Below, piece by piece: positions 12,227 through 24,381 of a stretch of 64,000 nt of DNA. The stretch is from Coniochaeta sp. PMI_546. Lineage: Eukaryota > Ascomycota > Sordariomycetes > Coniochaetales > Coniochaetaceae. A program made the position numbers and the translations under genes. Numbering within the stretch: the first letter of the stretch is position 1; each line of letters starts with the position of its first letter. Below the pieces are notes generated by a model. That model saw only the letters and a list, made by a program, of their open reading frames with translations, searched no databases and was not told where the DNA came from. The stretch is from NCBI GenBank assembly GCA_021432605.1, contig MU271149.1, positions 248,001 through 312,000 on the forward strand. Direction: 5' to 3'.

Positions 12227-15200
12227 CTAATACGTGTTTTGGTTGGGCTGCTGTCCTGCTACATTCCCACTGGAGCTCGACGTCTCGTCTTGCGTGAATA
12301 GGAAAGTCGTGTTATGCATATTGGCCAGAGTTCCACGAAAAGTGGCAATTCCGGAATCAGCAGTAAAGTCGAACCCGTCAAAGGACATCTCTGGCAGGGC
12401 TGGCGAGACGACCGGAGTGCCCGAGAGCATGGCTGACGGGAACCCTATTGTTGTGAATGCTGTGGCGGTGGGGAACGACTGTCTGATACTGGCTCCGTGA
12501 AAGCCATCTGCGCTCTCCGCCAGTGGATTCGGGAAATATGTTTCGTTGAATATAGCGTTGAGATGGTCGTGAGATGGAACCCACGGTTGAGAATTGTCCG
12601 GCAACGTGACTTCTGGAACACTCTCACCATGCGTTCTGTATATCTCTTGTGCTGGTTCCACCGAGGTGAACTGAGACCCTATTTGTGCGGTGTTGTGCGA
12701 GTCAGGAGTGTCGGCCAAGTTGGCTGTCGGCACCTGCGACTCTGGACGAAGTGAAGGCTCGTCCCTCGCCAAGATCTGCGGCGGAACACTATCCAGTGCC
12801 TCTTGTATACAATCGCGAATAACGTCGGGCAATTGAACCCCGACGAAGTTGCTCTGGGCCCCTGGTATTAGGCGTAGCCGCTCTTCAAGTTGACGTGCTA
12901 TTCTAACGGGCAAGTCCTCGTCCAGAAGCTGTCGGAAAGCAGCTGCGACCGTCGGGGTAAGATGTTCTTCGTAGTTCTTTAACTCGTAGTCTAGGCGGTG
13001 GTTAGTCGCAATGGAAAGCAACAGGGAGCGAGGAAAGGAGGCATCACTCACGAGGTGAAGGAATCTGGTCCCTAGGCACCTCCGGGAACAGAAGACTGTA
13101 CAGTTCTATCCATCGATCTACCTCGGTCTGGGTAGCGTCTCTGTTCACCTTCTTTCGGCTCTTGAGCCTGGTGCGCTGCTCAGGCGTGATGCCTTGGTGA
13201 GTCAAGGGTCCTTTCCGCACCGTGCAAGGTATCTCTGCTTGCAAGTGCCCCTCCAGGCCCTTCTCGTTGTCAAACGTGATATGACATCTCTGGCAATAGG
13301 GCGGGGCGTGTTTCCGGTATACATGTTCCCTGCAATGGTTAGTCGGGGAGTGCAGGCCGCATACTTGCTCAACAATAGCGTGACTCACTTAATTCTGTGT
13401 ACCGTCGTGAATCCTGGGCCACAACATGCTCCTTTCCACTTGGTACCCGGGTATCTCTTGAAGAAGGGGCATGCCAGCCTACTATAGCGCGTCTCAAGGT
13501 CGCTGGGTATCGCCAATGTAGGCTTGGTTCGCTTGCCTCTGTCGTCGTCTTCGTCTCCTTTAGATCCATCCTGGTCGCCGTCAAGTACCCTTTTTCGAGT
13601 CTTGTTACGTTGGTCTCCCGAGTCGTGGTTCTGAAGAGAACCGTTACTGGAAGAAGCACCACTCGACGGAGCGGAGGATTCGCCATTATTGTGCTGTGTA
13701 GCCCCATGACCATCTCCAAGTATTGAAGTCACGCGAGCAAGAACAAGACGCAGCACTTCATCCTTGAATGTCATGATGATAGACAACAGCAAAGGGTTGG
13801 AGAGGCCTGGACCGAACGCCTCAACAGCCTCAAACAATGATTCCTCGGTATAGTCAGTGATGTCAGACAGACTGTCGTCTGACTCTTCGCTTTGTGGTGA
13901 TGGAGCGTCGTTCATACTCATGTCTGAAACCGCCGCAACGGAAGTTGCAGGTGTAAGGTTCCGCGACGAGTGATTGCTCGTCACCACCGTGTCGGACAGG
14001 CAGTCGGCTGACTCAGGCGTACCGGGACTACTTTGACAGACAACATCACTGACCGGTGTCACCTTCTCGTCAATATCCGATGCGATGCGGTTGTCTGCCT
14101 GAGGAGGTTCCAGTCCGTGAAGCTGCATCTTCCGAGCGCTAGAAGCACCGTCGTCCGAAGCCGTCTCGGTGATCGGGGCCAGGTCTGTTGGAGCACTGGC
14201 AGATGCTGCACCGAGTAGTGGCGACTTATCGTACGGTAGCGTAGTCGCGTCGACGTGTGCCTTCTGGCCGACCCGTCGTTCTTGAGCAATGTGTCCCATC
14301 TTCACCATCTGGTCAATTATGACAGCATTCTGTACGTTGCCCAAATCCATATTGAGAAAGGTGGGATGGGACCGCAAAGGATCAATTTTGGGCACATTGG
14401 GCACGGGATGTTTGGCGAGCTCATGTATGTCCTCGAAGAGACCAGCCGAGTTGGAGGACAGTGTCCTGTACAGAAAAAATTGAGGAGAGGGTGCGTTTGA
14501 TGCTATTGACGATCGAGGAGACGCCTTGCCGAAGAATGAACTTGATCTAGATTCAGTCTTAAACCGCCGGCCCGTAGTAAGGGGAAGCGATATCTCGGAA
14601 GAGCTAGTCAGACCGGTCGCCACGGAGGGGCAGGTGGAAAAGACCGAGTCTCTGATTGTCATGTTGGTTGTTGTTGCTGTTGAACCTCTCCTCTCATCGT
14701 TTATGAGAGGCTCATGGCACGACGTCACGGCCTGGGGCTGAGACTGGCATGTGGCATCTGACCTATGATGGAGGATGGAGTCTAGCAAGTCTCGGTTCAA
14801 CCCTATAAATTGTCAATATGAAACCTTCTACACAGCATCTGAGTATTATTTTGGTGGTATTGAAGTACATTTCTTACCGGGGACGGTTGCTGAAGAGCGG
14901 CTGCTGGGAGCTGGATGGCTGCGACCATCCTTCGCATCCGAGATTGGGAGCGCAAACGGAGAAGAGTCACTTATGCGAATGACTTCGCCGGCAACCAGGT
15001 GGATAGCCGTTGGCGAGACTGCTTCCTCTTGTTGATTGACCCACGCTTGCACAATATGTCGTTTCTGGGGATCGTCAGCCATCGGCCTTGACTTTGACTT
15101 TGTCCGGGATGGCGCATCATCATGCTCTTCGGATTGTTTGCGCTTCTGACTTGCAATAACCAGTGACGAAAGCATTGGTGCCCGGGTTTCGGGGTCGGTG

Positions 15201-15679
15201 CTATCTAGATTCGGGGACTCTAGCTCAGCACAACCAGTATGCCTAAGTCGCGATGCTGACGGTGAGTATGTCGACGCAAGGAGCGGAGGTACTAGTGGCT
15301 CCTTTATCTGGCCACCATCCTTTCTGACATCCACGGTTGCGGTCTTGAGGCCTTTGAACCGAGAGAACACCTTGACTTGGGAGCTAAGAATGAGGTCCGA
15401 GATGTAGGATTTTCTAAAGGTCTTGAGAGAGTCTAGCATGGACCTCTTGCCGTCCTTGTCGCTGCTGCGTGGAGCCGCATCGGCGGCTGGAGGGGCAGCG
15501 TTGCGCCCGACGAGGCGAGTTTTCCGATCCATTGGCGGGCCTGTGCTAGGTAGCAGGTTGGCACAGCGGGCACAGAGTCTCGGGTCGTGTCCAACAACAA
15601 GATATTGCGCGCATGCAGATGTAGGACAGTCCACCGTCACAAAAGAAAGAATGCAAGGGAGAAAGTCAAACGTGGTCAT
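12227..15679 (-). CDS. Large C2H2-type zinc-finger protein of unknown function
   Basis: Four exons, 15679-14878, 14802-13389, 13329-13052 and 12990-12227, give 1085 aa; intron lengths are 75, 59 and 61 nt with good donors and branch sites. Most of the protein is low-complexity and Ser/Thr/Pro-rich. The conserved core straddles intron 2: CPFFKRYPGTKWKGACCGPG then HRIKEHVYRKH and YCQRCHITFDNEKGLEGHLQ, a Cys/His arrangement common in uncharacterised fungal C2H2 proteins. The N-terminus also has CPTSACAQYLVVGHDPRLCARC, a possible extra zinc ribbon. A repeated-acidic region (about 560-600) and KR-rich stretches (for example around the joint before the finger) suggest nuclear location. Function is not known. 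The start at 15679 is the first ATG of the frame; a later Met (about residue 49) is possible. Confidence 0.8.
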
Positions 15680-18449
15680 TCAGTCATGGCCTCCTTCGTA
15701 AAACAATAAATCCCAAAGCTCAATTCAGGGCTCGCAGGCCTCCGCAAGGCTGCGCACTGGGTTGCTCAGCTTCTGAAGCTAGTGATGCATGCCGGTGCTC
15801 GACAGGGGCATCACCAATTGCGGCCAATGAAGGTGCGCAGCATGGCGCCAGCGCAAACACACTGCCACCGCCGTCTCATGTTTCGCGCAATGCGCAAAAG
15901 CTCGCATCCTCTGCGCGACCTGGGCGAGCGTACCTTTATTTATTCGGGGTTCCAACTCGCATGAGACGAAAGTTCAGCCACATCCTGAGTGGCAGGTGAC
16001 TTCCTCTGCAAGCACAACGTGCCACAGACCAGCGGCCGGCCATGAACTTTCTTAACATCGAGGTCTCATGCTTTTGATACAAGTAATCAAGCAATCTCAA
16101 GGACGCATCCTCACCTGAGCCTGGGTTCAATGATTCACCGATAGCCTGTTCTTTGCACCTTCCCAATTCCTGTCGCTATTGGTTCGGAAGACTCGCTTGA
16201 CTTCATGGAATGCATGCATGTCGGAGACACAACGGTAACACACCGTCGTGGTACTGGTGCCTGAGGCACCCAACTGCTAGCCAAAGTCATGTCCCCGATA
16301 ACATGCCGGGAAAGCTGACAACTCGGTCTCATAGTATGTCAACTTGTCGTGTATAACTGCTGACGACGTCGATCTCGTCCGGTCCTCTTCGTGGCAATCC
16401 GGAGCGAAAACATCAACGGCAGACCGATTTGACAATTCTATGCCACCCGCACAGGAAAGGGTCCTCCGGGCGGATCCATGTCCGGGATAAGCTATGCGGA
16501 CGACTTATACATCTGTTTTAGCAACTCGACGATGTCTTGTGCTGTCTTGCACGTTGTGACACAGCCTTGGTATAGGTGCATACTCGTGGTACTCGCTCTT
16601 GCTTCTCCAGGGTCTCATTCTTTGTATGGTGATGTTATCAGGTACTGCCATCGAGTCTCTTCTGATATTGATTGCATTGCGGTCCAAACGCCACTCTTAG
16701 CCCTGACGCAACCTGGGACGCGTTTGGACCCCTGGCATTTGGTCATGAGCACAGGTCGCTGTGCTGGATGTAGGTACTGATCGCGTTGTTCTGTGATAGT
16801 CGTCCGGGTCAGGTGCCATCTGAGATGTCCAGCATATGGGTCCCCGGCGTGTTGACCCCATTGTGTTGGATGACACGAGTGCCGAATTGATGGCCATTAT
16901 CTTCGAGTGTAGTGTCAAGCCTGGTCCCCGTGATGGCAGGCTACGTGACAGTCAATTTCACAAACGGCTCCAGTTACTGGTACCAGCTCTTCCCTAGGCC
17001 CCAACCTCGGCTTCAACTTTGAACTTCCGCCAGTCAACCGGTATGGAGACCTTGAGAAGCTGGCCAGACTTTAAAGCTCTATCGTGCTTTTGACTAAACC
17101 TTGACTAGGGACAACGCGGCTTTAGCGGAATGTCAAGCGGTGAGAGCCACAGATGCCTAAGGAACATATTCAGGTAGTTGTTGGGCTTCGTTTTGGCGAC
17201 CGAAGTGGGCCAATGTGATAACATATCAGGTAAGTAGACCAAGATCAGGAGTATGTATCCTGCTTGACTTGCTCAAGTGTTTTAACATTGGACAAGGACG
17301 AGTTGTGGTACTAGAAGGTAGGAGAAGGATAAAGTCATGCATCCAGCCAGAGCTTTGCGGTGGAGGTGGTACGTACCTTCCAAGCCCCTGTTCACGCACG
17401 GGCCATCGCACCTGCACACCGGGAAGAACGAACGGCCTCTAAAAAAGCTTGAAATATTTACAAGCGTGCCACGAGCTTGATCGAGCGCTTGAATTATAGC
17501 ACCACGCAGCTCTACTGGCTTTCATCCCCAGGCAAAGAGCTACTATACTGAAATAGCAGGAATATTCCATATTTTCTGCACAATCTTAGGCAACATGGTT
17601 CCCACATGCCGTCCTGAAAGAACGTCGTTCCCCTTCAATTTTGTAACGGCTAAGATCCTCTTTTCTTCGCCAGCCCGGCCGATGACCTCAGGAAGCCGCT
17701 AACGAACGGATCAGACGGCACCCTAGTGGCCTCTTGTTTCTTCAAACTCTGAGCAAAGGTAGCTATTTTCTGTACTGTGGTGGTAGTTCCTTGCATCGGA
17801 GCGGTCTGAGCCGATACCGTCCTCCAGGTACCGATCTAGTTCGGGCCAGGGGCCGTCTTAGTTGTGGAGTGTGGTGCTGGCTTAGGGCTGACGGTGCAGC
17901 GTTCTAGCTTGATCCACGCGAATCAGATAAGATTGATCATGCTCTCGTAATGCTCTTTAGATCAGATAAGATGGAGCGGATCAGATAAAACGAAGGACAA
18001 GCGGTCGGGCCGGTCCCATTGTTAGGCCGAGTTGATACGATCTACTGCATGCGGTAACACGCAGACCTGTCATGACTCGATCATTTGGCCGTGCTGTGAC
18101 ACTAGGACCAATGAACCACACATGTGCACGCAGTGGCATCACAGGAAAGCGTCAAAACCTTCTGGCCTGGTCAAAGAAATCAGCTAAATGCCGCTCTAAG
18201 ACCTTCTGTTCCACCTCATGTGGAACGTTGTGTAGCAAGGATATCCTCGCGGCCTACCAAATATGGCCGACTGAGCCAGAGGGTCTGTCCTTAAAACGAC
18301 CGCATCATGGTGTTAGGGACGAGTATACGACTTCTCTCAGTAGCATTGTTCAGTCTCCGCAACGCCATATAAACTCGACTTGCTTCCGCTACTCACCTCC
18401 TGTGTGTTCACACTACACCTCTAAGACAAGCGGCATACAAATCAAGAAA
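15680..18449. other. Long intergenic region, 2.8 kb
   Basis: No gene is supported. Several 60-100 codon frames occur on both strands (for example 16478-16780) but overlap each other and lack motifs or consistent splice sites. The right part holds the ATCAGATAA cluster listed separately and the promoter of the cytochrome b561 gene. Confidence 0.45.
17922..17988 (+). promoter_or_regulatory. Cluster of three ATCAGATAA GATA-factor sites
   Basis: ATCAGATAA occurs at 17922-17930, 17961-17969 and 17980-17988, all in the same orientation, 462-528 bases before the start codon of the cytochrome b561 gene. ATCWGATAA is the extended site known for the iron-responsive fungal GATA repressors of the SreA/SRE/Urbs1 type; plain HGATAR sites serve other GATA factors. 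Three copies of the nine-base form within 67 bases is well above chance. Function as an iron-response element is inferred. Confidence 0.6.
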
Positions 18450-19352
18450 ATGAGATTGTGGGTCCTACTCTTCCCGCTTCGTAAGTATCCAGTTCCGTCC
18501 TTGAGGAGCACATAAGTTGACAAAGTTCCAGTGGTGGCCACTGCCCATGGCACACGAATCACCCACAAGGCCGCCGAACCGCATGACCACGTGGACGGGG
18601 TTGCAGCCGGCATACGCGACATGCCATCTACGCTTCTCCCGCCATCTGAGATCACCGTAACCCCGGCTGTGCACCGGCTCCTCATAGTCAAACGAGCGGG
18701 CCATCCCCCCAATCCTCTCTGGGGCAAGGTGACCGCGGCGGCTGTCCATGCGAGCCACGGTGTTTTCATGGCCGTGGCCTTTGTTGTTGTCTTGCCCTTG
18801 GGAGCCATGAGTCCACACCTCTCCTTCATCGGAAAGTACAGGCTACGTTTCCACATCGGTTGTCAACTCGTTGCATACGCATTGATCTTGATGGGCTTTG
18901 TTTTTGGCCTCTGGGTTGCCGTTGGAGCACAGGATGTGAGCCAAGAATTCTCTTTCTGTCAGATAATTGCGAAATTCGAGCTAATCGGTGCTTTGCCGCA
19001 GTGGTTCTACGACCCTCATACTCAACTAGGTTTCTGCATTGTAGGGTTGATATCGCTCCAGCCGCTAATTGGGATGTGGCACCACCTGAACTTCCGGCGC
19101 TCGGGAGTTCGTTCCTGGCGCTATCGTGTCCACACATGGTTCGGACGTGCCCTGATCTTGATGGGGATCATAGATGGCGGACTGGGTCTCCGCCTGGCTG
19201 GCAACTACAACCGCGGAGAGCTGATCACCTATATCGTACTCTCCGTGGCTTTCTTCCTGCTCTACGTTGGTGCGGCGGTACTGGGTCTGCTAGAGAAAGG
19301 GCGGTCTGTGAAAGTTGAAAGTAGCTTGCCAGAGAGTCCAGTCACAAAGTAG
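18450..19352 (+). CDS. Cytochrome b561-domain transmembrane protein
   Basis: Exons 18450-18480, 18532-18935 and 19002-19352 give 261 aa. The tiny first exon encodes MRLWVLLFPL and joins LVATAHG to complete a signal peptide. The second intron (66 nt, gtgagc...ccgcag) contains no stop and is a multiple of three, so the unspliced reading (283 aa) is also open. Splicing gives WVAVGAQDWFYDPHTQLGF, which fits the family better. About five hydrophobic helices follow, with paired histidines placed as haem ligands (HASHG, RFHIGCQ, DPHTQLG, MWHHLNF, HTWFGRA). The family moves electrons across membranes, often for ferric reduction or ascorbate recycling. No DOMON domain precedes it. The upstream ATCAGATAA cluster suggests iron control. 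The gene converges on a P450 gene 196 bases away. Confidence 0.82.
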
Positions 19353-19548
19353 TCTAGCCCCCATGCACGACAAAACTGGCTAGATGTAGATGCGCCAATG
19401 ATACCAGCGGACGCTTCACAATCCTGCTTGACATATTAGGTCGACTGTCCGTTTCTACCTTTCCCGGATTAGTTGAATCTGTGTCCTCCTACACTACACC
19501 AACTCAAATCGCCTTGAACAGGAGCTTCCTCGTCGGATCCGGAAAGCA

Positions 19549-21462
19549 CTACTCCTGTTAGCATGGAAAAGAAATAAAACAAGAAATCAGGAGGAAGCGA
19601 CTGGCTTACCAAATTCGATACCTCAATGTTAGGGTATCGTTCCGTGCTATCTCCCACATTACGAATATCATACGTCAGGAGCGCCCTAGCCACGATCATC
19701 TTGATCTCGTTCGCTGCAAAGAAGCGGCCCGGACATGCATGTCTTCCATATCCGAACGTGAGGCTGTTCTGGCTCACACTAACAAACAGGTTGTGCGCCG
19801 CGGCTTCAACAGACGTCGTCTTGCCGCCGCTGCTAGGTTTGTTGAAAGTTTCAGACCGTTCCCGCATGCGGTAAAAGCGCAGCCCGTCGAATTTCTCCGG
19901 CTCGGGAAAAGTCTCTTCATCGTGGCTGATGGCGTAGTGTGGGACCTCAAGCATCACGCCTGCAGGGATCAACTGGCCGCTCGAGAGCGTGATGGGTTTC
20001 AGAACCTTGCGCCTGAACGAGACTTGAAAGAGGTCAGCAGGCGTGTACGAAGGAGACGGAGATTGCTTACCCATCGCGTTAGGGTGAAGACGAAGAGTCT
20101 CTTTCAGGAAGCTATCGAGCTTCTTCATCTTTTGCAACGCAGGGCTGGTGAACTGGTTTCCGTGCTCGGCCAGCACAGTCTGGATCTCTTGGCGGAGTTC
20201 TGGAACTAGCTCTGGATATGCCGCTAGATTATAGAACCTAAGATAATATTAGTCGGATTACATGAAAGTATCCCTAGCGGGAAGCCGAACTCACGCATTC
20301 GTCGCGGTCAGGGTCGTGGTATGGATGGCGGCAAAACTAACAGTGAGCTGAAGCTTGGCGAGTTCCCGATCTTCTCTCTCGCCGAAATTCTGCGCGTCCA
20401 TCAGCCACTGCAACATGTCATCCGGTTTCTGGTACCCCGGTTGTTCCCTCTCTGCCTGGCGTCTGGCAGTGATAACGGGGCGGAGGAATCTTGTAGCGTC
20501 CTCCTCGTGTTTATCCAGATTCTTGACTTCCGGTAGCGACGAACCCTTGAGCCATCTCTGCCACGGGGTTAGTCCCTGGACAGCCCGGAGTGCTTGTACC
20601 ACATCGATGGTATAGTTCACTGCGGCAGTGATATAGGCTTCATCATGGCACAGCTCAGGACCGATAAAAACTCGACCGCTGACTATAGCCACAATTCTCA
20701 AGAGCTTGCTGTTGATGTTGACTTCGGTCCAGTCTTTGCATGGAGGAAGTTCGGTCCTAAGAGTCCTGTCGACTTCATCGGCAATGGACTGATTGAGGCG
20801 AACTGCTCTTATTGTTAGACTCTTAAGATATCACCGGCGGGACAGAAAATGTACCAAGCCCAGGTGTCAAGCTAGCTTTGACTGTGTGAGCAACAATTGG
20901 CTCGTCTGTGTTTATCTTGGTATACTTTGTCTCCAATTGCTGTAAGAGCCGTTAGTAACCCGTAATTGCGACAATGGCATATACTGAAAGACAGACCTCG
21001 GCGACTGCGGCTGTCATGGACAGAACGTCATCGGGCAGCTTCTTCAGCTCCGGTAGGAATGCAGGCGAGACGACGACCACGTCCGAATCTGTCGTTCAGT
21101 TAGTGTAATCTCATAGCCATAATAGACGATCCGGACAGAGGTATCGTACGTGGGCTGGTGATCCTGAAAACACTATGCTTGAACTATGCTGTGTTAGTCA
21201 GAGATGGGGACAATGCTTTGTAAGACGAAGGACAGTGTGGCCTCACTTTCTGATAGCCCTCCTTGTAAATGTTTTTAGCGCCTGCTAGGTATGCTTTGCG
21301 TCTCTTTTCTGCATCACCAAGCATGGCACCAGCCAAGGGAATGTGGGAGAGCGAGGCTCTCGAAAGGAAGCGCTGGACCAACCATGCCAGAAGGGAGACA
21401 ATCACCGTGGTAGCGATCAGTGGCATTCGCTCCACTGCCACATCCAGGACTTGGGTTACCAT
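19549..21462 (-). CDS. Cytochrome P450 monooxygenase (ent-kaurene-oxidase-like fungal group)
   Basis: Eight exons: 21462-21247, 21183-21150, 21088-20997, 20939-20855, 20802-20295, 20237-20071, 20022-19610 and a six-base last exon 19554-19549 (GAG TAG), total 506 aa. Residues about 13-32 form the membrane anchor, followed by HIPLAGAMLGDAEKRRKAYL. The I-helix reads FAAIHTTTLTATN, with His in place of the usual acidic residue, as is typical of this fungal group. The ExxR motif is KETLR and the haem motif is FGYGRHACPGRFF. The last intron (55 nt, gtaagc...taacag) leaves only one codon before the stop. If retained, the frame runs on for 46 residues to 19469, so the C-terminus is uncertain. It hydroxylates or oxidises a lipophilic substrate that cannot be named from sequence. 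Confidence 0.87.
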
Positions 21463-22623
21463 CTTGACGGGCGGAACAGGCGTAGGACTAGGAGATGATA
21501 GGTGTAGCCGACATTTGCAAGGAAGAAGGTTGAAGTTGGAGGCAGCAGAGAGTCATGTCTCTGATATACAGGTGGTTCCCCAAGTGTATGCCGGTAATTC
21601 CTGGGATAGATAGCCCGCTCTGGCTCGGCTTTTTGAAATCATCCGCGTCGTACCCAGGTGCGTTCCACAATACCTGTCCATTCGCAAGGGTGAATCTTGA
21701 AGTACGACTCTGCGATGTGACATCCAGACTCTTGTTCCACCCCGCAAATCCGCACTCTGAATGGTAGAAGATTGGCATCCGAGTGCGGTCGCTTGCGTAT
21801 TCGTATGCTCACATAAATGAGCTCGATAGCGATCGGCATAGGCGCATGCGGCGATACAGCGCGTAAACTCCTTTACAAGTGCGTATATCACTATATAACC
21901 GTAACATTAGAGTTCCCGCACCTGATAAAGACAGCGTGGTATGTTGCATAAATCTGCCGGAAGCGATCGGTGCCGATGCGAGACGGTTGACTCTGTGTAA
22001 CCAAGAGCATCTCTTGGCAACTGGACACATTTACCACAAAGCTAAGCACTTCTCTCTCGAATCGAGTACAATCTGTTGGTTTGTGTATATGAGGATATCG
22101 GGGTTGTACTGCATTTCGCATTAGACAGCGTGTGATGTCACTGAGCTGTCATATTCTCGTACAAGCATCAACGTCAAATGCGCCTTGAACAGGAGGAGGA
22201 GCTAAAATCTTAGGCTAGAATACGTCCGGCTAACTGATCGTTTGAATCACTTCTCGATTCTCCGCTCCGAAATTCCACGGCGGCTTTTCGTCGACAGGAC
22301 GATGACACGACAGACATCAAGAAAGTGCTGACTGACCATGTCGAAGCTGACATCGAGCTCTTGGTAGTGCCTTCTATGGCTGAAGCACAAGGTTCTGTTC
22401 GTGACTCAATAAATAAATATTGATCCTCTGTCAGAGGTCGGGTCAGCTTATTTCCCGTGTCACAAACTTGAGGTCTCTCTTGGAGTATCCATAGTCAACT
22501 TACCCGGTGCAGTCACAGGGAACGCCTAATTCTTCTTCAGACTTCCTCACCCCTTCTTAGCTGTCGGCCGCCTATGCTCCCTGTCATCTCAATTGTAATA
22601 AAGAAGTGAGATTTGGGGGTGTA
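21463..22623. other. Intergenic region between the two P450 genes
   Basis: No gene is supported in 1.16 kb. It should hold the promoter of the first P450 gene and the 3' UTR of the second. Confidence 0.45.
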
Positions 22624-24381
22624 TTATACCCCTGCAGGAACGGTTCTGTCGCCTCTGGGCAAAAATCGCGCTTTCGCTCCAGACAGCATGGCCATGAAGT
22701 AGAAAGGCATGTTCTCTTCGGGAGGAATGTCGACCTCAATATCAAATTCTCCCATCAGAGTTGAAACAACCTTATACAGAATCATCTCTGCTAGGTGTCT
22801 GCCAGGGCACGTCCTGGCTCCGCCACCCCAGGTGAGATTAAAGCGTTTCATGGCCTTCGTATCAAGAGCTTCGTCTAACCAGCGGTCCGGATTGAATGCC
22901 TGCGCATCCGGTCCAAAGATATCAACGTTTCGATGGAGAGATACAGGATTGCATCCAACAGTCGTGCCAGTCGGGAAATAATGGCCGTGCAGACTTAGTC
23001 CTTCGGACGGTACCCTTCGCGGAAGCGCCATGCCAATGACGGGGTGGAGACGCTGCGCTTCTTTGATGCAGGCTTGAGTATAAGACAAAGTTGACGCGGT
23101 GTCAAAGTTGACAGGCCGAGCGATCCTTTCTAATTCCTCGACCACTCGCTTCTTGCTCTCGGGATGCGAAGCTATCATGGCGATGGCGGCCGTCAAAGCA
23201 GACGTAGTGGTTTCATGGCCTGCCCCGAAGTTCGTGATAGCTAATCGACGAAGGTATGTCTCTTTGAACATTGGTTTGTCTTTGCGGAGCTGGATGAGGT
23301 CGGCCAAAAGGTCTTTGCGTGTGTCCGTTGGAGGTTTAGGCCTCAAACTAGCATTTATTCGTCTGGATGCCTTCTGATAAACAGGCTACAAATTGTGGGG
23401 ATCAGCGTGGCGCCACATTGTAATAGGATAGCAAAAACACACGTACAGTGAAAAAAGTCTTGAAACTCTTCGGCGTCCTGTAGGTTATGCCCCAGAGCTT
23501 GGCGAAGAGGCGGCCAAGGGTCCTAGAATATGTCCCTGCAATGACAGCGAAGGGAAACAGGCCGAATACCGTTTTATGCCTCCAGCTCATATATGCATGG
23601 CTACTTGTGCCTCCATCAGTCCTCGCCTTGATATAACCAGGAGACCAGGAGAGAACGACAGCTCCAAGACACTCGACAGTGATGATATGCATCCACTGTT
23701 TCAAGTCAACTTCGGCACCAGCCAAGGACCGAAGCTGCGCAACTGCCTCCCGCAGCACGTCATCTACAGCACTTTCGAACTTCTTCAGGTTCGATGGGTG
23801 GTATGTTGGACCTATCAGACGTCTCTGAAGACGGTACCGCTTCATGTCTCTCTCGGAGAGAAAGTCTAGCGTGTCCGGTGACTGCACCTTTAGTTTCCAG
23901 TCCACCTGTGGCCGATGAAGAGCCGTAGCCACTAGAAGAAGTGTCAGCAAGTGGTTGTTCTGAGAGAGACTGGAGATTTTTGTACAGTAGAAGTCTGACT
24001 TCTCGAAGCCATTGCTTGCATCTAGTGGTCGAGTCAACGAAAGTCACATTTAGAACAGAGTCACTCAGTCAACAAGCACTCACTGTAAATGATCTTGAAG
24101 GCATCTTTGGAATCGAACCAAACCTCGTTTGGACCAACCCTGACTACGGGACCATACTTGCGGTGCAGCGTCTTTCCCAGCTCACGGACGCGACCGTTAC
24201 GCGCATGCCATGCCAACCACACGTTACTCAAAGCAGCAGTTTTGGGTCCTGGAATACGAGACAAAGGGTGAAAGAAGAGTCGGTAGATAGAAACAACCAT
24301 GAGAGTGAGTGGAAGCAATGCTAAGCCGTTGAGAATAGCCAGCAGCATGGCTTTATGAAGTTGCGAATGTACACATGCCAA
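22624..24381 (-). CDS. Cytochrome P450 monooxygenase (second, unrelated subfamily)
   Basis: Four exons, 24381-24084, 24021-23986, 23931-23447 and 23385-22624, give 526 aa. Exon 2 is only 36 nt; splicing it gives SDFYLATALHRPQVDWKLK, which matches related P450s far better than the unspliced frame. The N-terminal anchor (about residues 12-35) is followed by the proline hinge HPLSRIPGPK. The I-helix is FGAGHETTTSAL, with the canonical acid and threonines. ExxR is KEAQR, and the haem motif is LTWGGGARTCPGRHLAE. The sequence style is that of fungal benzoate-hydroxylase/pisatin-demethylase-like P450s. It lies 1.16 kb upstream of the other P450 on the same strand, but no synthase gene is nearby, so a secondary-metabolite cluster is not shown. 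Confidence 0.88.

Noticed and set aside
16478-16780. 100-codon plus-strand frame in the long intergenic region
   Set aside because: Opposed by overlapping minus-strand frames, no splice signals, no domain; likely chance.
18450-24381. Secondary-metabolite gene cluster (b561 protein plus two P450s)
   Set aside because: No polyketide, peptide or terpene synthase, prenyltransferase or pathway regulator lies nearby; the two P450s are of different subfamilies.
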